A DNA stretch of 64,000 bases from Lithobates sylvaticus (GCA_028564925.1 CM053026.1:639120967-639184966); one strand, 5' to 3'. Counted from the stretch's first letter, positions 1 through 12,217 are shown. A program made the numbers and translations. The notes: generated by a model not told the origin, from the sequence alone.

Positions 1-258
1 AACACAAGTAAACACAAAATGCAATTTGTAAATGAAGGTGTTTATTATTAAAGGTGAAAAAAAATCCAAACCATCATGGCCCTGTGTGAAAAAGTGATTG
101 CCCCCCTTGTTAAAACATACTATAACTGTGGTTGTCCACACCTGAGTTCAATTTCTCTAGCCACACCCAGGCCTGATTATTGCCACACCTGTTCACAATC
201 AAGGCATCACTTAAATAGGAGCTGCTTGACACAGTAAGGTCCACCAGAAGATCCTTAA

Positions 259-1293
<1,035 letters not shown>

Positions 1294-1298
1294 GTTTA

Positions 1299-1512
1299 GG
1301 GGGCAATCACTTTTTCACACAGAGCCATGATGGTTTGGATTTTTTTTCACCTTTAATAATAAACACCTTCATTTACAAATTGCATTTTGTGTTTACTTGT
1401 GTTGTCCTTGACTATTGTTTAAATTGGTTTGATGTTCCGAAACACTTAAATGTGACAAACATGCAAAGGAACAGGAAATGAGGAAGGGGGCAAACACTTT
1501 TTCACACCACTG
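1299..1512 (-). repeat. Right terminal inverted repeat of the Tc1/mariner element
   Basis: About 214 bp, with an outer transposase-site-like motif (GTGTGAAAAAGTG on the minus strand near 1495-1508) and an inner copy near 1299-1321. The segment 1299-1405 mirrors positions 1-105. Confidence 0.9.

Positions 1513-1536
<24 letters not shown>
1513..1536. repeat. (TA)n microsatellite at the insertion edge
   Basis: Short TA run directly beside the transposon end. It supplies the TA target, so the exact edge of the duplication cannot be fixed. Confidence 0.85.
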
Positions 1537-1543
<7 letters not shown>

Positions 1544-1628
1544 GCACATATAAACCAGTGACAGCTGGTGATCAACATTTTTAAGGGGGCGCAAGCAAAC
1601 TGAAAAATTCAGAAATAAAAACATCAGT

Positions 1629-1860
1629 TGCAGCCACTGTACCATCAAACGCCACCACTGTACCATCAAATGTCGCCACTGTGCCCATCAATTGCAGCCA
1701 CTGTACCATCAAACGCCACCACTGTACCATCAAATGTCGCCACTGTGCCCATGAAATGCTGCCACTGTGCCCATCAAACTCTGCCGCTGTGCCATTAAAT
1801 GCCGCCGGTGTGCCCATCAAATGCCGCCGGTGTGCCCATTAAATGCTGCCGGTGTACCAA
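1629..1860. repeat. Minisatellite, about 21-23 bp unit
   Basis: Tandem units of the type CCATCAAATGCCGCCACTGT with point variation, about ten copies. Apparent open frames here come from unit periodicity, not from a gene. Confidence 0.85.
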
Positions 1861-1882
1861 ATGCTGTGAATCCCCACCGCCC

Positions 1883-2372
1883 GCTCGCACACCCACACAC
1901 ATGCATGCACACCCACACACATATGCATCCACACACATATGCATGCACACCTCCACACACACATGCATGCACACCCCCCACACACATGCATGCACCCCCC
2001 ACACACACATGCATGCATGCACCCCCCCACACACACATGCATGCCCCCCCCACACACATTCATGCACCCCCCCACACACACACACACGCATGCATGCACA
2101 CACACACACACATGCATGCACCCCCACACACATACACATGCATGCATGCACACCCCCACACACATGCACCCCGCCACACACACATGCATGCACACCCCCA
2201 CACACATGCACATTCCCCCTCACACACACACACACACACACATGCATGCACACCCCCACACACATGCACACCCCCCACACACACATGCATGCATGCACAC
2301 CCCCACACACATGCACACCCCCCCCCCACACACACACACACATGCATGCACACACATATAAACACACATACA
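1883..2372. repeat. CA-rich microsatellite with ATGCATGC motifs
   Basis: Roughly 490 bases of CACACA runs interspersed with CATGCATGCAC and runs of C. Alternating purine-pyrimidine DNA of this kind can adopt Z-form. All long frames here (Cys/Val/Gly or His/Thr/Pro rich) are artefacts. Confidence 0.9.
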
Positions 2373-2643
2373 GTAGATAGCCTTATAAAAAAAAAACGTC
2401 AGACATTTACCTTCTTCCTGCCGGGTACTGCACTATAGGGGGAGACAAAGAGCACAGCACAGCACACACTGCTTTCACTTTAGGTATGTGAGGACGCAGT
2501 GCGATTACAGTTCGGGCTGACGATCGGGGAGCTCCTCTCAGCCTCCCCTCCTATCAAATAGTACAGGGGGACCTCAAGGGCCCCCTGCAGCAAGGGGCCC
2601 GGTCGCCATGGCGATCTCTGCGACCCCTATAATTTCACCACTG

Positions 2644-3508
2644 CAGTCAAGTATATACAGTGTACTCTTTTTTTATGGCTCCGAATGCATCGCTACATTA
2701 CAAATTTTAGCACCGTTGTGTGCATTGTCTATAGACAACAATGCGCCTGTAATCAGAACCTTCAAAAAATGTTACATGGTTACAGGCACAGCGTTCTTTT
2801 CATCCACATACAAGGGCCTTAGCTTAAGGGGTAGAGACTCTGAGCAGATGGTGGGTGAGGTTTCAATGTCTCATTTTGAGTTGTTATGCTGTCATTCTGA
2901 AGAATAACTGTCTAATTACTATAGGGAATGATTTACTCAAGAAGGACGGTATTTTACAAACTAAGGTAATTAATTAGTTAACTAACACACTGACCTCTTG
3001 TAGATCACCTCTGTGTTTGGTAGCTGAGACATGCCACGGATAAGAAATCAATACGTTTGCTCTGGGTGACTCTTAAACTGATTTAATTCTAACAATGAAA
3101 TCTTGTATTTATGGTAATGCATTAAAAACACATTTCGAAAGTATGCAGAACACATAGTAGCCTAAAAAATTGTACAATGGTTGGGTATTGCTCAGTGTTT
3201 CCATAGTGATAGATAGCAGTTTACAAAATAGTACAGAGTTTAGCAAGTCATATGCACATTCCATCTTGTCTTCTAGATTTGTTCTACGTTTTAATGTTCC
3301 AGGAAGGCTGCACAGCCCGTGTTCAGATGTCAGTGCTGAAAAGTGACACACAGCAGATTCAGCAGCAGAATTTCTTTGCTATATAATAGAAAGAAGATCA
3401 TTTTTGTTTTCTGCAAATTCAGACACTGCTACATATCATCTTCAATGAGGGGGGACTAGAAATCCCGAAATCAAAGGAAGCAAGTAGTATTCCAACAGTA
3501 TAGAAACC
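2644..3508. other. Unassigned sequence
   Basis: Moderately AT-rich, with no recognisable terminal repeat, domain or RNA gene. A 99-codon frame starting at 2608 and an 80-codon minus frame ending at 3109 show no known domain. Confidence 0.4.
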
Positions 3509-3511
3509 TAA

Positions 3512-3696
3512 TGCCCCGTACACACGATCGGAAATTCCGCCAGCAGAAGTCCGATGTGAGCTTTTGGTCGGAAATTCCGACCGTGTGTATGCTCCATCGG
3601 ACTTTTGCAAAAGATTTAGAGCAGGTTCTCTATTTGTCCGTTGGAAAAACCATCCAAGATTTTTCCGACGGAAATTCAGCTCGTGTGTACAGGGCA
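3512..3696. mobile_element. Harbinger-like MITE, TAA target duplication
   Basis: 185-bp element starting TGCCCCGTACACACGATCGG and ending in the mirror GTGTGTACAGGGCA, flanked by TAA at 3509-3511 and 3697-3699. A 3-bp TWA duplication fits PIF/Harbinger. Several more copies of the same ends lie in this window. No coding capacity. Confidence 0.8.
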
Positions 3697-3701
3697 TAAG
3701 G

Positions 3702-3979
3702 CTCCGTTCACATCTCCGCGTCCCGAATTGAAGGCGGAATCGCCACGATTCTGCTCGCGATTTGCAATAAAGGCAAATTGCGGGACGCCTGTGCGGACCC
3801 AGTGCATTGCCTGTTGATTTTAAAGGCACCCCAAACATAGCGTGATTTTCCCAGAATTGCGAGACGCCCGTCGCTCAAAGGAGTTACAGGAGCTTCTTTT
3901 GGGCGACTGGCGTACCGCAATTCTATTTGCGCGTTTTTACCGCGATTGTCGCCCCCCATACGCGGAGATGTGAACGGAG
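3702..3979. mobile_element. Short inverted-repeat element beside the previous MITE
   Basis: A perfect 19-bp inverted repeat CTCCGTTCACATCTCCGCG (3702-3720 and mirrored at 3961-3979) bounds 278 bp with no coding content. It begins a few bases after the TAA of the preceding MITE. The target duplication is not resolved, so the superfamily is uncertain. Confidence 0.7.
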
Positions 3980-4585
3980 GAGTGATGTAGCGCTACCTAA
4001 TAATAAATAATCTCATTCAGTAGACAGTGAATCTAATAATATACAGACTCAAATAGATATATACATGTTTCAAAGTGCATACATTAAAAGTGCAAATATG
4101 TGTGTATATATATATATATATAAAAAAGATCAAGAAACCACAATGCATGAAGTCAAAAATTGTGAAAAAATAATATCAGCGTGACCATAAATCTAAGAGA
4201 TTAATAGAAATATTGTATGAGTTTAAAAAGTCAATGCATACACACAAAAAATTTTTTTAATCCAACAATAATTTTTTTTTTTTTTTGTGCATTCAGAAAA
4301 TCAAGTTCATAAGTCCCATACACCATGTATATTAGAGCTGCACGATTAATCATTAAAAAAATCAGGATCTCAATTCAACCCCCCTTACGATCTTAATCCG
4401 GCATTTTCCCGACTCATTTAACAAGTGCAGAATCGTTTTCTGCTCACTCAGCTGTTAAAAAAAAAAGCCGGAAAAGTTTATCAAACATTGCTCAGCGCTA
4501 AAAGATATATAGAAACATTGTATCATTTGGTTCTTTTAGATCAAAGGGATGAACTTCGGTCTGTAAATGAGGTCAGATTAACCAC
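3980..4585. other. Unassigned AT-rich DNA
   Basis: Contains a short (TA)n run near 4096-4122 and poly-T/poly-A tracts near 4255-4285. No gene or bounded element recognised. Confidence 0.4.
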
Positions 4586-4880
4586 TTAAAGCTGACCTTC
4601 AGTAATTTTTTAAACTTTCCATCTATTAAATCCTGTGCCCTTGTTGTTTTAACTTTGGATAGTAAACATTTTTTTCTGCCATTAAATACCTTATTGCGAT
4701 GTCCGCCGGGCACTCGTGATTGCCGGTAACAGAGCCGGGACGTGGATCTGTATGTGTAAACACACAGATCCACATCCTGTCAGGTGAGAGGAGACCAACC
4801 ATGTGTTCCCAGTACAGAGGAACACCGATCGGTCTCCTCCCCTTGTGAGTCCCCTCCCCCAACAGTTAGAATCACTCCCT
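4586..4880 (+). mobile_element. Left part of a TTAA-flanked element (CTTCAGTAA family)
   Basis: Starts at TTAA (4586-4589) followed by AGCTGACCTTCAGTAA, and matches the left part of the longer copy at 21165-22153, including the stretch TTTAACTTTGGATAGTAAA. No right end is recognised before the next element at 4883. Its CCATCTATTAAATCC stretch (about 4618-4632) is an uninterrupted version of the site that carries an insertion at 21202. Confidence 0.65.
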
Positions 4881-4882
4881 AG

Positions 4883-5948
4883 CCACTTGCCGCCCACCCA
4901 TTGTCAAATGACGTTGGCAAAGTGGTTGTAAAATCCTGATAGGGCGTCATATGACGTCCTCAGGATTTTGAGCCGCTGCGCGCCCCCGGGGGCGCGCATC
5001 GCGGCGATCATTGTTGCGGGGTGTCAGTCTGACACCCCGCAACTACGATCTTGGTAAAGAGTCTCCGACGGAGACTCTTTACCACGTGATCAGCCGTGTC
5101 CAATCACGGCTGATCACAGTGTAAATAAGAAAAGCCGGTAATCGGCTTTTCCTCACTCGCGTCTGTCACCAATTGATGCCAATCAGTGCCCACAATGGAT
5201 GCCAATCAGTGCCCACAATGGGCATCACTGATTGGCATGCATTATTGTTTGGCACTGATTGGCATCCATCAGTAAAAAAACAATGCTGCCTATCAGTGCC
5301 TATCCGTGCCGCCTATCAGTGCCCATCCATGCCGCCTATCCGTGCCCATCCATGCCGCCTATCCGTGCCGCCTATCCATGCCCATCCGTGCCGCCTATCC
5401 ATGCCCATCTGTGCCGCCTATCCATGCCAATCCGTGCCGCCTATCCATGCCAATCTGTGCCACCCATCAGTGCCAATTTGTGCCACCCATCAGTGCCCAT
5501 CCGTGTCGCCCATCAGTGCCGCCTATCAGTGCCCATCAATGCCACCTCAGTGCCACTTCATTGGTGCCACCTCATCGGTGCCCATCAGTGCCGCCTTATC
5601 AGTGCCCATCAGTGCAGACCTATCAGTGCCCATCAGTGCAGACGTATCAGTGCCCATCAGTGAAGGAGAAAACGTACTTATTTACAAAGTTTTGAAACTG
5701 AAACAAAAAAAAAAACATATTTTTTTTCAAAATTTTCGGTCTTTTTTTATTTGTTTAGCAAAAAATAAAAACCGCAGAGGTGATCAAATACCACCAAAAG
5801 AAAGCTCTATTTGTGGGAAAAAAATGATAAAAAATTCATTTGGGTACAGTGTAGCATAACCGGGCAATTGTCATTCAAAGTATGACAGCGCTGAAAGCTC
5901 AAAATTGGTCTGGGCAGGAAGGTGTTTAAGTGCCCTGTATTGAAGTGG
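4883..5948 (-). mobile_element. TTAA/CCACTT element with internal minisatellite
   Basis: Begins CCACTTGCCGCC and ends GAAGTGG before TTAA (5949-5952). The left flank reads CTAG, not TTAA, so that side is altered. The TTAA target and CCACTT ends suggest a piggyBac- or Kolobok-type non-autonomous element. Near the left end are three consecutive hairpins (5013-5043, 5053-5083, 5086-5117), then a minisatellite (about 5174-5655), then the family's AT-rich right part. Confidence 0.7.
5174..5655. repeat. Minisatellite, TGCCCATCAGTGCCGCCTAT type
   Basis: Variable tandem units of about 13-27 bp inside the CCACTT element. The reverse-complement type recurs at about 57500-57780 in an oppositely oriented family member. 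The Cys/Pro/Ile-rich frames are repeat artefacts. Confidence 0.85.
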
Positions 5949-5952
5949 TTAA

Positions 5953-6571
5953 GTAACACATTTAACCCCTTGATCGCCCCCCTAGTGTTAACCCCTTCCC
6001 TGCCAGTGACATTTATACAATAATCAGTGCATTTTTTATAGCACTGATCTCTGTGTAAATGTGAATGGTCCCAAAATAGTGTCAAAAGTGTCCGATGTGT
6101 CCGCCACAATGTCACAGTCCCGATAAAAATCGCAGATTGCCGCCATTACTAGTAAAAAGAAAAAAAAAAAATGCCATAAATCTATCCCCTATTTTGTAGA
6201 CGCTATACCTTTTGCACAAACCGATGAATATACGCTTATTGTGATCTTTTTTACCAAAAATATGTAAAATACATATGGGCCTAAACTGAGGAAACATTTT
6301 TTTTTGGGGATATTTATTATAGCAACAAGTAAAAAATATTGTGTTTTTTTCAAACTTGTCACTTTTCTTTTGTTTATAGCGCAAGAAATAAAAATCGCAG
6401 AGGTGATCAAATACCACCAAAAGAAAGCTCTATTTGTGGGGAAAAAAATGAAAATTCAATTGGGTACAGTGTTGCATGGCCTGCGCAATTGTCATTCAAA
6501 ATGCGACAGCGCTGAAAACTGAAAATTGCCATGGGCAGGAAGGGGGGTGAAAATGCCCGGTATTGAAATAG
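5953..6571 (-). mobile_element. Partial CCACTT-family element, tandem to the previous copy
   Basis: In reverse orientation it follows 22158-22760: the AAATAGAGCTTTC, TTTTTGCGCTATAAAC-like and GGCGGACACATCGGACA-like blocks recur in the same order. The right end reads TATTGAAATAG before TTAA (6572-6575). It starts directly after the preceding copy and lacks the GC-rich half. Confidence 0.65.
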
Positions 6572-6575
6572 TTAA

Positions 6576-7090
6576 ATAGCGTGCTCCAGACCTCTACAGT
6601 AATATAACAACTGTTAGGGATTTGTGTGAACTCCATGCAAACAGCTAAATACACAGATGAAATACATACAGTATATTGGACTGTTTTATCTGCCAAAGGA
6701 TTTTGTTTTTGTGTCCATCCAGTTCTGACATTTACATAGCTCTGTCACGTAGAAGAGAACTGTCTGGCAGGGGTGAAGACCTGATTTTTCTCTACTGCAG
6801 TTCAGTTATACACTTATAGGTTTACTCTCTACCCTCATCCTGTGAATGGTGAAAGAATGTTGAAAGAATGGTGAAAGAATGGTGAAAGAAAAAGCAGCAC
6901 ACCGATAAGCTTATGTCTCTAGCGCTCTGATACTCTAATCCCTCCTCCTATCAGCATGCTCCTTGTAAGTCTCATTGTTCTCCTGCTCTGTCCTCTAGTA
7001 TGTGCTCTGCTGTAAATGGATCGCAAGGGGTTGATAGCAATCCAGGTACTTACACTGCTTGCATTAAAAAACAATACATTTAATGATGTA
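6576..7090. other. Unassigned sequence with a small tandem repeat
   Basis: A GTGAAAGAAT-type unit is repeated about four times near 6848-6890. No gene or terminal repeat recognised. Confidence 0.4.
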
Positions 7091-7094
7091 TTAA

Positions 7095-7365
7095 AGCGGT
7101 AGTAAGCCGCACCAATTTTTCTTTTCTTTTTTTTTTTTAACCCAGCAAAGTAAAGGCATAATGTGCTACTATGCTTCCATCTTCACCCGGTCTTCCTTCT
7201 TGTTTCACGTCCCCTGGCCGTCTTATTGGCTGTGCCGCAATGACGTCACTTCCCTGCATGCGCGCGAGAGTGCAGTGTGAATATCTTCTAAACCGTGCAG
7301 GTTTCATAGTATCTATAGGTAAGCCTTTTATAGGCTTACTTGTAAGTGCAGGTTTACAGAAAGGT
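7095..7365. mobile_element. TTAA-flanked MITE (AGCGGTAGTAA family)
   Basis: TTAA at 7091-7094 and 7366-7369; the left end is AGCGGTAGTAAGCC. The interior includes the motif GGTAAGCCTTTTATAGGCTTACTT. Relatives at 13017, 32125 and 39469 share the left end, and the first two also share the internal hairpin. piggyBac- or Kolobok-type. Confidence 0.7.
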
Positions 7366-7390
7366 TTAATGTATCGAGAACTGTAACAAT

Positions 7391-7971
7391 TAGACATGTG
7401 CAATTTGTTTTTTTACAAATTTGTTTTTGGATGAAATTCAACATATTCGTTGATTCGGAAGCATCTGAATGAAGCAAAGACTCTTTTGACAAATGCATAT
7501 GAAAATGAATTGTTAGAAAGAGCGAAAACCCGAAAGAATGAAAAACCGAAAGAACGAAAATACAAAAATCCGAAAGAACGAAAACCGAAACAACTTACGA
7601 TTACATTCAGATAAATTTATTTTTTTGTATTTTCTATTATATCTATATCTATATATAAATTATTTACTATTATTATAGTTTTTATTATTATTATGTATTA
7701 TTTATTATTATAAACTATTAGATTATAGGTAAAATAGTCAGTAATTCTTCTAATCAGGTCTTTGCGCCATAACAGCTAATTTGGGATAGATTTGATTTAC
7801 ATTTTTATTGGAATTTTCTTTTAAATTTGGCTAAAGTAACTGTTAGTGAACGTAACGAATACATATGCATCCGAAGTAACGAATGGCAATCATAACGAAT
7901 GATCCGATAAACGGAAAAAAAATAAAAACCCCAGAATGAAACAAAACTAATTTTTTGGTAGTACACGTCTA
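7391..7971. mobile_element. hAT-like non-autonomous element with perfect 8-bp duplication
   Basis: Starts TAGACATGTGCAA and ends in the mirror GTACACGTCTA. Both sides are flanked by GTAACAAT (7383-7390 and 7972-7979), a perfect 8-bp target duplication diagnostic of hAT. The interior has CGAAAGAACGAAAA-type repeats and no transposase. Confidence 0.88.
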
Positions 7972-7989
7972 GTAACAATATGTTTTGTA

Positions 7990-8713
7990 CAGGCATACCC
8001 CACTTTTAAGTACACAATGGGGTTAACCGTATATACTTGAGTATAAGCCGAGTTTTTCAGCACATTTTTTTGTGCTGAAAGTGCCCCCCCTCGGCTTATA
8101 CTCGAGTCAAGCACTTTTCTGCAGCAAAAAATTACATTTTCCGACCCGACTTTGCAGCCCCGTATCTCGGGGCCACTTGGTGCTAGTAACCCCAGTGGAA
8201 TCAACACTACAACATATCCAAATTTGGGGTTCCTAGCATTAAGTGGCCCCGAGATACGGGCCCCAAATTTTGGCTGCAGCTAGGGGGCATCTAGGAACCC
8301 TTAACTACCAAGTTTGAAGTTCAGGGGACCTATGGCTGCAAATGGGCACAGTGAGGCTGCAAATGGGCATTGTTGACCCTCTTTTCCACTTACAGTAGCT
8401 GCACATTTCTCACCCTAGGCTTATACTCGAGTCAATAAGTTTTCCCAGTTTTTTGTGGTAAAATTAGGTGCCTCGGCTTATATTCGGGTCGGCTTATACT
8501 CGAGTATATACAGTATTTACTAAAGCTGGAAAGTGCAAAATCAGGCTCACTTCTGCATAGAAACCAATGAGCTTCCAGGTTTTATTACAAAAGCTTAATT
8601 GAACAAGCTGGGGTTAGAAGCTCATTGGCTTCTATGCAGAAGTGAGCCTGATTTTGCACTTTCCAGCTTTAGTAAATAAACCCCATTGTGTACTTAAAAG
8701 TGGGGTATGCCTG
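7990..8713. mobile_element. Palindromic mariner-like MITE, split by another element
   Basis: Ends are a 35-base inverted repeat counted with the TA (7988-8022 and 8681-8715), starting TACAGGCATACCCCACTTTT. TA flanks suggest Tc1/mariner. The inner part (8516-8680) is itself nearly palindromic, with GGAAAGTGCAAAATCAGG mirrored at the right. The element at 8027-8513 was inserted later. Confidence 0.8.
8027..8513. mobile_element. TA-target element with CTCGAGTATAAGCCGA ends
   Basis: Left end CCGTATATACTTGAGTATAA, right end the mirror of CTGTATATACTCGAGTATAA. The right flank is TA and the left AA. Comparison with the palindrome's other arm shows that the undisturbed site read GTTTATTTACT, so the left A is probably a mutated TA. 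A partial copy lies at 28044-28267. Likely non-autonomous Tc1/mariner. Confidence 0.75.
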
Positions 8714-9005
8714 TATACATCTACCTAGACTCTACAAATTTTTGACAATTGCGCTGTAAAATAAATGACCGCTAATGAAGTGCTTCCTATGTGTGGGTTC
8801 AGTAAAACTCTTCCTTTTATTCAGTAATGCTCAAATCTTCGGTGTTCCATTCAGAAAATGTCTTGTATTCTATTATTAGGACACAAGGCATTCTGTGTTT
8901 GGAGGAGGTGTGGATGAATGTCACAAACTCACCTCCTCCAATTACAGAACAATATTTACAGTGCAAATGTGTAAAAAAAGGAATTTGCCTGGAATTCAGC
9001 TTTAA

Positions 9006-9916
9006 AGTAGAGTTCCACACAAAAATGGAACCTCCGCTTTTCCGTTTCCTCCCCCCCTCCGGTGTCACATTTGGCACCTTTTGGGGGAAGGGGGGAGCAT
9101 ATACCTGTCTAATACAGGTATTTTGCTCCCACTTCCGGGTATAGATATCCGAGCCACCCGCAGGTATCTACGCCACTCCCCCCCCCCCCCCCTCTGTCTT
9201 CTGGAGACACACAGGTCCTAGAAAACAGCATGGACCAGTGGGTAGCATAGTGCGAGTCGAGCATGCACAGTAGGGAACCAGGAAGTGAAGCCGCAAGGCT
9301 TCACTTCCTGATTCTCTTAGGCCGGCTTCACACTGGGGCGGTGCGGGCGGCAACAGTAAAGCAGTGCTATATTTAGCGCTGCTTTACCATCGTTTTAGCC
9401 GCGGTATGCGGCCGCTAGCGGGGTGGTTTTGACCCCCGCTAGCAGCCGCAAAAGGGTTAAAAGCCTCCGCAAAGCGCCGCTGCAGCGGCGCTTTGCCGGC
9501 GGTATCCCCGCGGTGTCCCATTGATTTCAATAGGTAGGAGTGGTATAGGAGCGGTAAATACACCGCTCCTTCACCGCTCCAAAGATGCTGCTAGCAGGAC
9601 TTTTTTTACCGTCCTGCTAGCGCACCGCTCCAGTGTGAAAGCCCTCAGGGCTTTCACACTGGAGACACAGCAGCAGCTGTTTCGGGTCGGTTTGCAGGCG
9701 CTATTTTTAGCGCAATAGCGCCTGCAAACCGCCCCAGTGTGAAAGCAGCCTTATCGAGGATGGCAGTGGCAGCACCCGACAACCGAGGGATAGATCGGCT
9801 TCGGGTGCCAACGTCGCGGGTGCCCTGGACAGGTAAGTGTCCATATTTTAAAAGTCAGCAGCTGCAGTATTTGTTGCTGCTGACTTTAAAAATAAAAAAA
9901 ATGGCGGAACTCAGCT
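9006..9916. mobile_element. TTAA-flanked element (AGTTCCAC family), interrupted
   Basis: TTAA at 9002-9005 and 9917-9920; ends AGTAGAGTTCCACAC and, mirrored, AGCTGAGTTCCGCCA. The close relative at 52918-53388 shares the CTCCGGTGTCACATTTGGCA block, the GGAAGTGAAGCCGCAA block and the AAAGTCAGCAGCTGCAGTAT block. It carries the Harbinger-like insertion 9320-9750. Confidence 0.8.
9320..9750. mobile_element. Harbinger-like MITE, TTA target duplication, nested
   Basis: Left end GGCCGGCTTCACACTGGGGC, right end CCCCAGTGTGAAAGCAGCC, flanked by TTA (9317-9319 and 9751-9753). The uninterrupted relative near 53215-53232 reads CCCTCACTGAGAATGGC across the site. GC-rich interior with several short hairpins. 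Confidence 0.8.
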
Positions 9917-9920
9917 TTAA

Positions 9921-10392
9921 CTCTTCTAGAGCCACCAAAAGCAACGGATACAGAAGTATATATTTATACTACCCCTTTATTCTAGTCTATACACAGTCCT
10001 CCTTTAAATATGCACCTTATCACTTATTTTAACATAAGTGGGGTGAGAGCTTTGGAAAACAATACTGAAATGATAATAATAAACTAAAAAACAAGCTGTT
10101 TTAGCCATCATGTAGCAAGGACATTTTAGGAGCCGAATTTGTAGTTTCTCAGTTGGAGATGCTGCAAAAAAAAAAAAAAAAGATAACTTTCTGTTCCTCT
10201 TATTTACCAGTACTGAGAGGGTTTTCTCCTATAGAGAGAAGATCTGCTTCAAGCCTTCCCTTGGTTCTATAACCGCAGGAAAAACACCAACGCCTTTGAG
10301 AATAAATCAATCAAGTGCTTTGAAAAATAAAGGGAGACACACTTATGCCACCTCAACACAGCATGAGCTTCAATATAAACATATGAGGGTTG
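9921..10392. other. Unassigned sequence
   Basis: AT-rich, with a poly-A tract near 10165. No gene or bounded element recognised. Confidence 0.4.
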
Positions 10393-10719
10393 AGGGTTAT
10401 TTACAAAAGGCAAATCCACTTTGGACCACAAGTACAAACTACAAGTGCAAAGTGCACTTGAAATTGCACTGAAAGTGCACTTGGAAGTGCATTTGCTGTA
10501 AATCTAAGGCGTAGATCTGAAATGAGGGGAAGCTTTGCTGATTTTATTATCCAATCATGTGCAAGCTAAAATGCTGTTTTTTTATTTTCCTTGCATGTCC
10601 CCCTCGGATCTACAGTGACTGCACTTCCAAGTGCACTTTCAGTTCAATGTCAAGTGGACTTTGCACTTGTAGTTTGCACTTGTAATGCAAAGTGGATTTG
10701 CCTTTAGTAATTAACCCCC
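10393..10719. mobile_element. Palindromic MITE (GGCAAATCCACTTTG ends)
   Basis: The left end GGGTTATTTACAAAAGGCAA mirrors the right end TTGCCTTTAGTAATTAACCC. The arms continue with CAAGTGCAAAGTGCACTTG-type sequence, and the centre is unrelated AT-rich DNA. No target duplication resolved; no coding content. Confidence 0.75.
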
Positions 10720-10883
10720 ATGGTGTGCAGAGGTGTGAGTGTCCCTTTAATACACATAACTGGTATGCAGATTTCATCCTGACCCAGGCAACCCACCACT
10801 ATGCAGCATCATGATTTGGTATACCTGTTTTAAAGTATATTTCCACTTGTGAAATCAAATTTGAGAAACCCCCATAATATATT

Positions 10884-12029
10884 TGTAGCGCCGACACTTT
10901 TCTAAAGTGTGCGCTATTCTGTAAATTTCGTTTTTTCCAGAACTGTAACTGAGTTCTGGGGGTTAATTGTTCTAGGTTTGTACTTTGGCATCAGTTTGGC
11001 TGGGCTGTACTAGAGTTCTGCCTGGTCATAGGTGAGGTGAGCACCTGTGACAGGCTGAGAATGAGGTCTGGTTGGACGTATTAGGTAACAATCTTTCTCG
11101 GAGCCAATCAGTGGGCGCGTCTGGCCCCGCTGTGTATTCCGGGAAGGGGTATTTAAGATGCTGAAGTCACGTGTTCAGGGTTCAGCTTGTTCTTTGATTC
11201 CTGGTTTCCGGTCCGGACCAACCCCGTGAAAGGTCCCGGACCCAGGAGTGTCTGCTGCCCCCGTAAGCCTGGTCACCCTGACCAGCCCCAGAGGCCCTCA
11301 TGGTCTGGGGTGGGGATCCATCCGCTCTCGAGCCTCGGAACTGGCTAGTTCGAGGCCCAGTAACTGAAGGAGGATTCTGAGGTGTCCCGGTGTCCTCTCA
11401 GGATTGGAGAGGCACAGCAACTCGTACATGCGACCAGGGGAGGACTCTTCAGAGGAGGGCCATGAAGCTGGCTGCTCGGTAAGAGCCTGGGAGCTGAGAT
11501 GTACGGACACTGGTGAATCCGCATTTTCTACATTATCGCCGAAACGTCTGGAAGATTTAGGTACCATAGGAAAAGTTCCTAACCCATCCTTCGGTTACAA
11601 CATAGTCTGTGGCAGAGACTTTTACATTGTTCACTTGAAGTTTCACAACCTAGTCTGTGGCAGACACTGTGCTAATTCTGAATCACTTGTTGGCTGCTAG
11701 ATCTACAAACAAGGGTTTATCCAACAGTGAAGAGTCCAGTTGCGAGTGGCTACTCTCTGGGCTATCTAAAGAGACATTTATTTGATGTCAGCAGTTCTGA
11801 AATACCTGAGCTTTATCACCCATGCCCTCTATTCCCAACTAAGAGACTGTGTTACGTTTGAACGTTTTTTTGAAAATAAAAATACTCAAAAGGACTTTGA
11901 GTATCGGTCTCTGCAATTTCTGGGTACTAACCCTGGGAACCCCTAGACAACGAACAACGAGCTACAAGTAGGAGGTAATCGGTAAGCCCAGAAAATACAT
12001 AGACGCCCCGCAGGGGTTATGGCGCTACA
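10884..12029 (+). mobile_element. Solo LTR of an LTR retroelement (fossil)
   Basis: A 1.15-kb block begins TGTAGCGCC and ends GGCGCTACA, the TG...CA ends of an LTR. It holds a TATA-like GGTATTTAAG near 11147-11156 and AATAAAAA near 11875-11882 in the order expected for U3-R-U5. No second LTR, gag, pol or env is seen, so it looks like a solo LTR left by recombination. Flanking duplication is unclear, consistent with an old insertion. Family (gypsy-like or ERV) not determined. Confidence 0.65.
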
Positions 12030-12217
12030 TTTTTTTTATGTGTTCCTATTCACAGAGCACACCTAAACATTAATAAACAAATTTCTTACCTTTCAGTTTG
12101 TTTCTTTGTAACAGGTTTATACATAGGACTCTATAGGGAGCTTAATTTGTTCTGAATACCTTGCAATGTGTAATTAGGGGATGGACTTTATGGACCAAAT
12201 TTTTCAAAATGCATTAA

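Larger units (their letters stand above)
1562..2643. mobile_element. Probable hAT-like non-autonomous element carrying tandem repeats
   Basis: Ends are imperfect inverted repeats: CAGCTGGTGATCAACATTTT at the left and, on the minus strand from 2643, CAGTGGTGAAATTATAGGGG. CAG-type ends with TGGTGA suggest hAT. An 8-bp duplication is not clear; only CAGTGA before and CAGTCA after are similar. The interior holds a minisatellite, a long CA/ATGC microsatellite, and a GC-rich right end. No transposase is present. Confidence 0.5.

Noticed and set aside
1513-1536. Regulatory role for the TA run next to the transposon
   Set aside because: Simple repeat that happens to provide the TA target; nothing else supports function.
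1767-2438. Long His/Thr/Pro or Cys/Val/Gly frames on both strands
   Set aside because: They lie entirely in a CA/ATGC microsatellite and are open in several frames at once.
5173-5859. 228-codon Cys/Pro-rich frame
   Set aside because: Covers the minisatellite and then runs into the AT-rich part of a CCACTT element.
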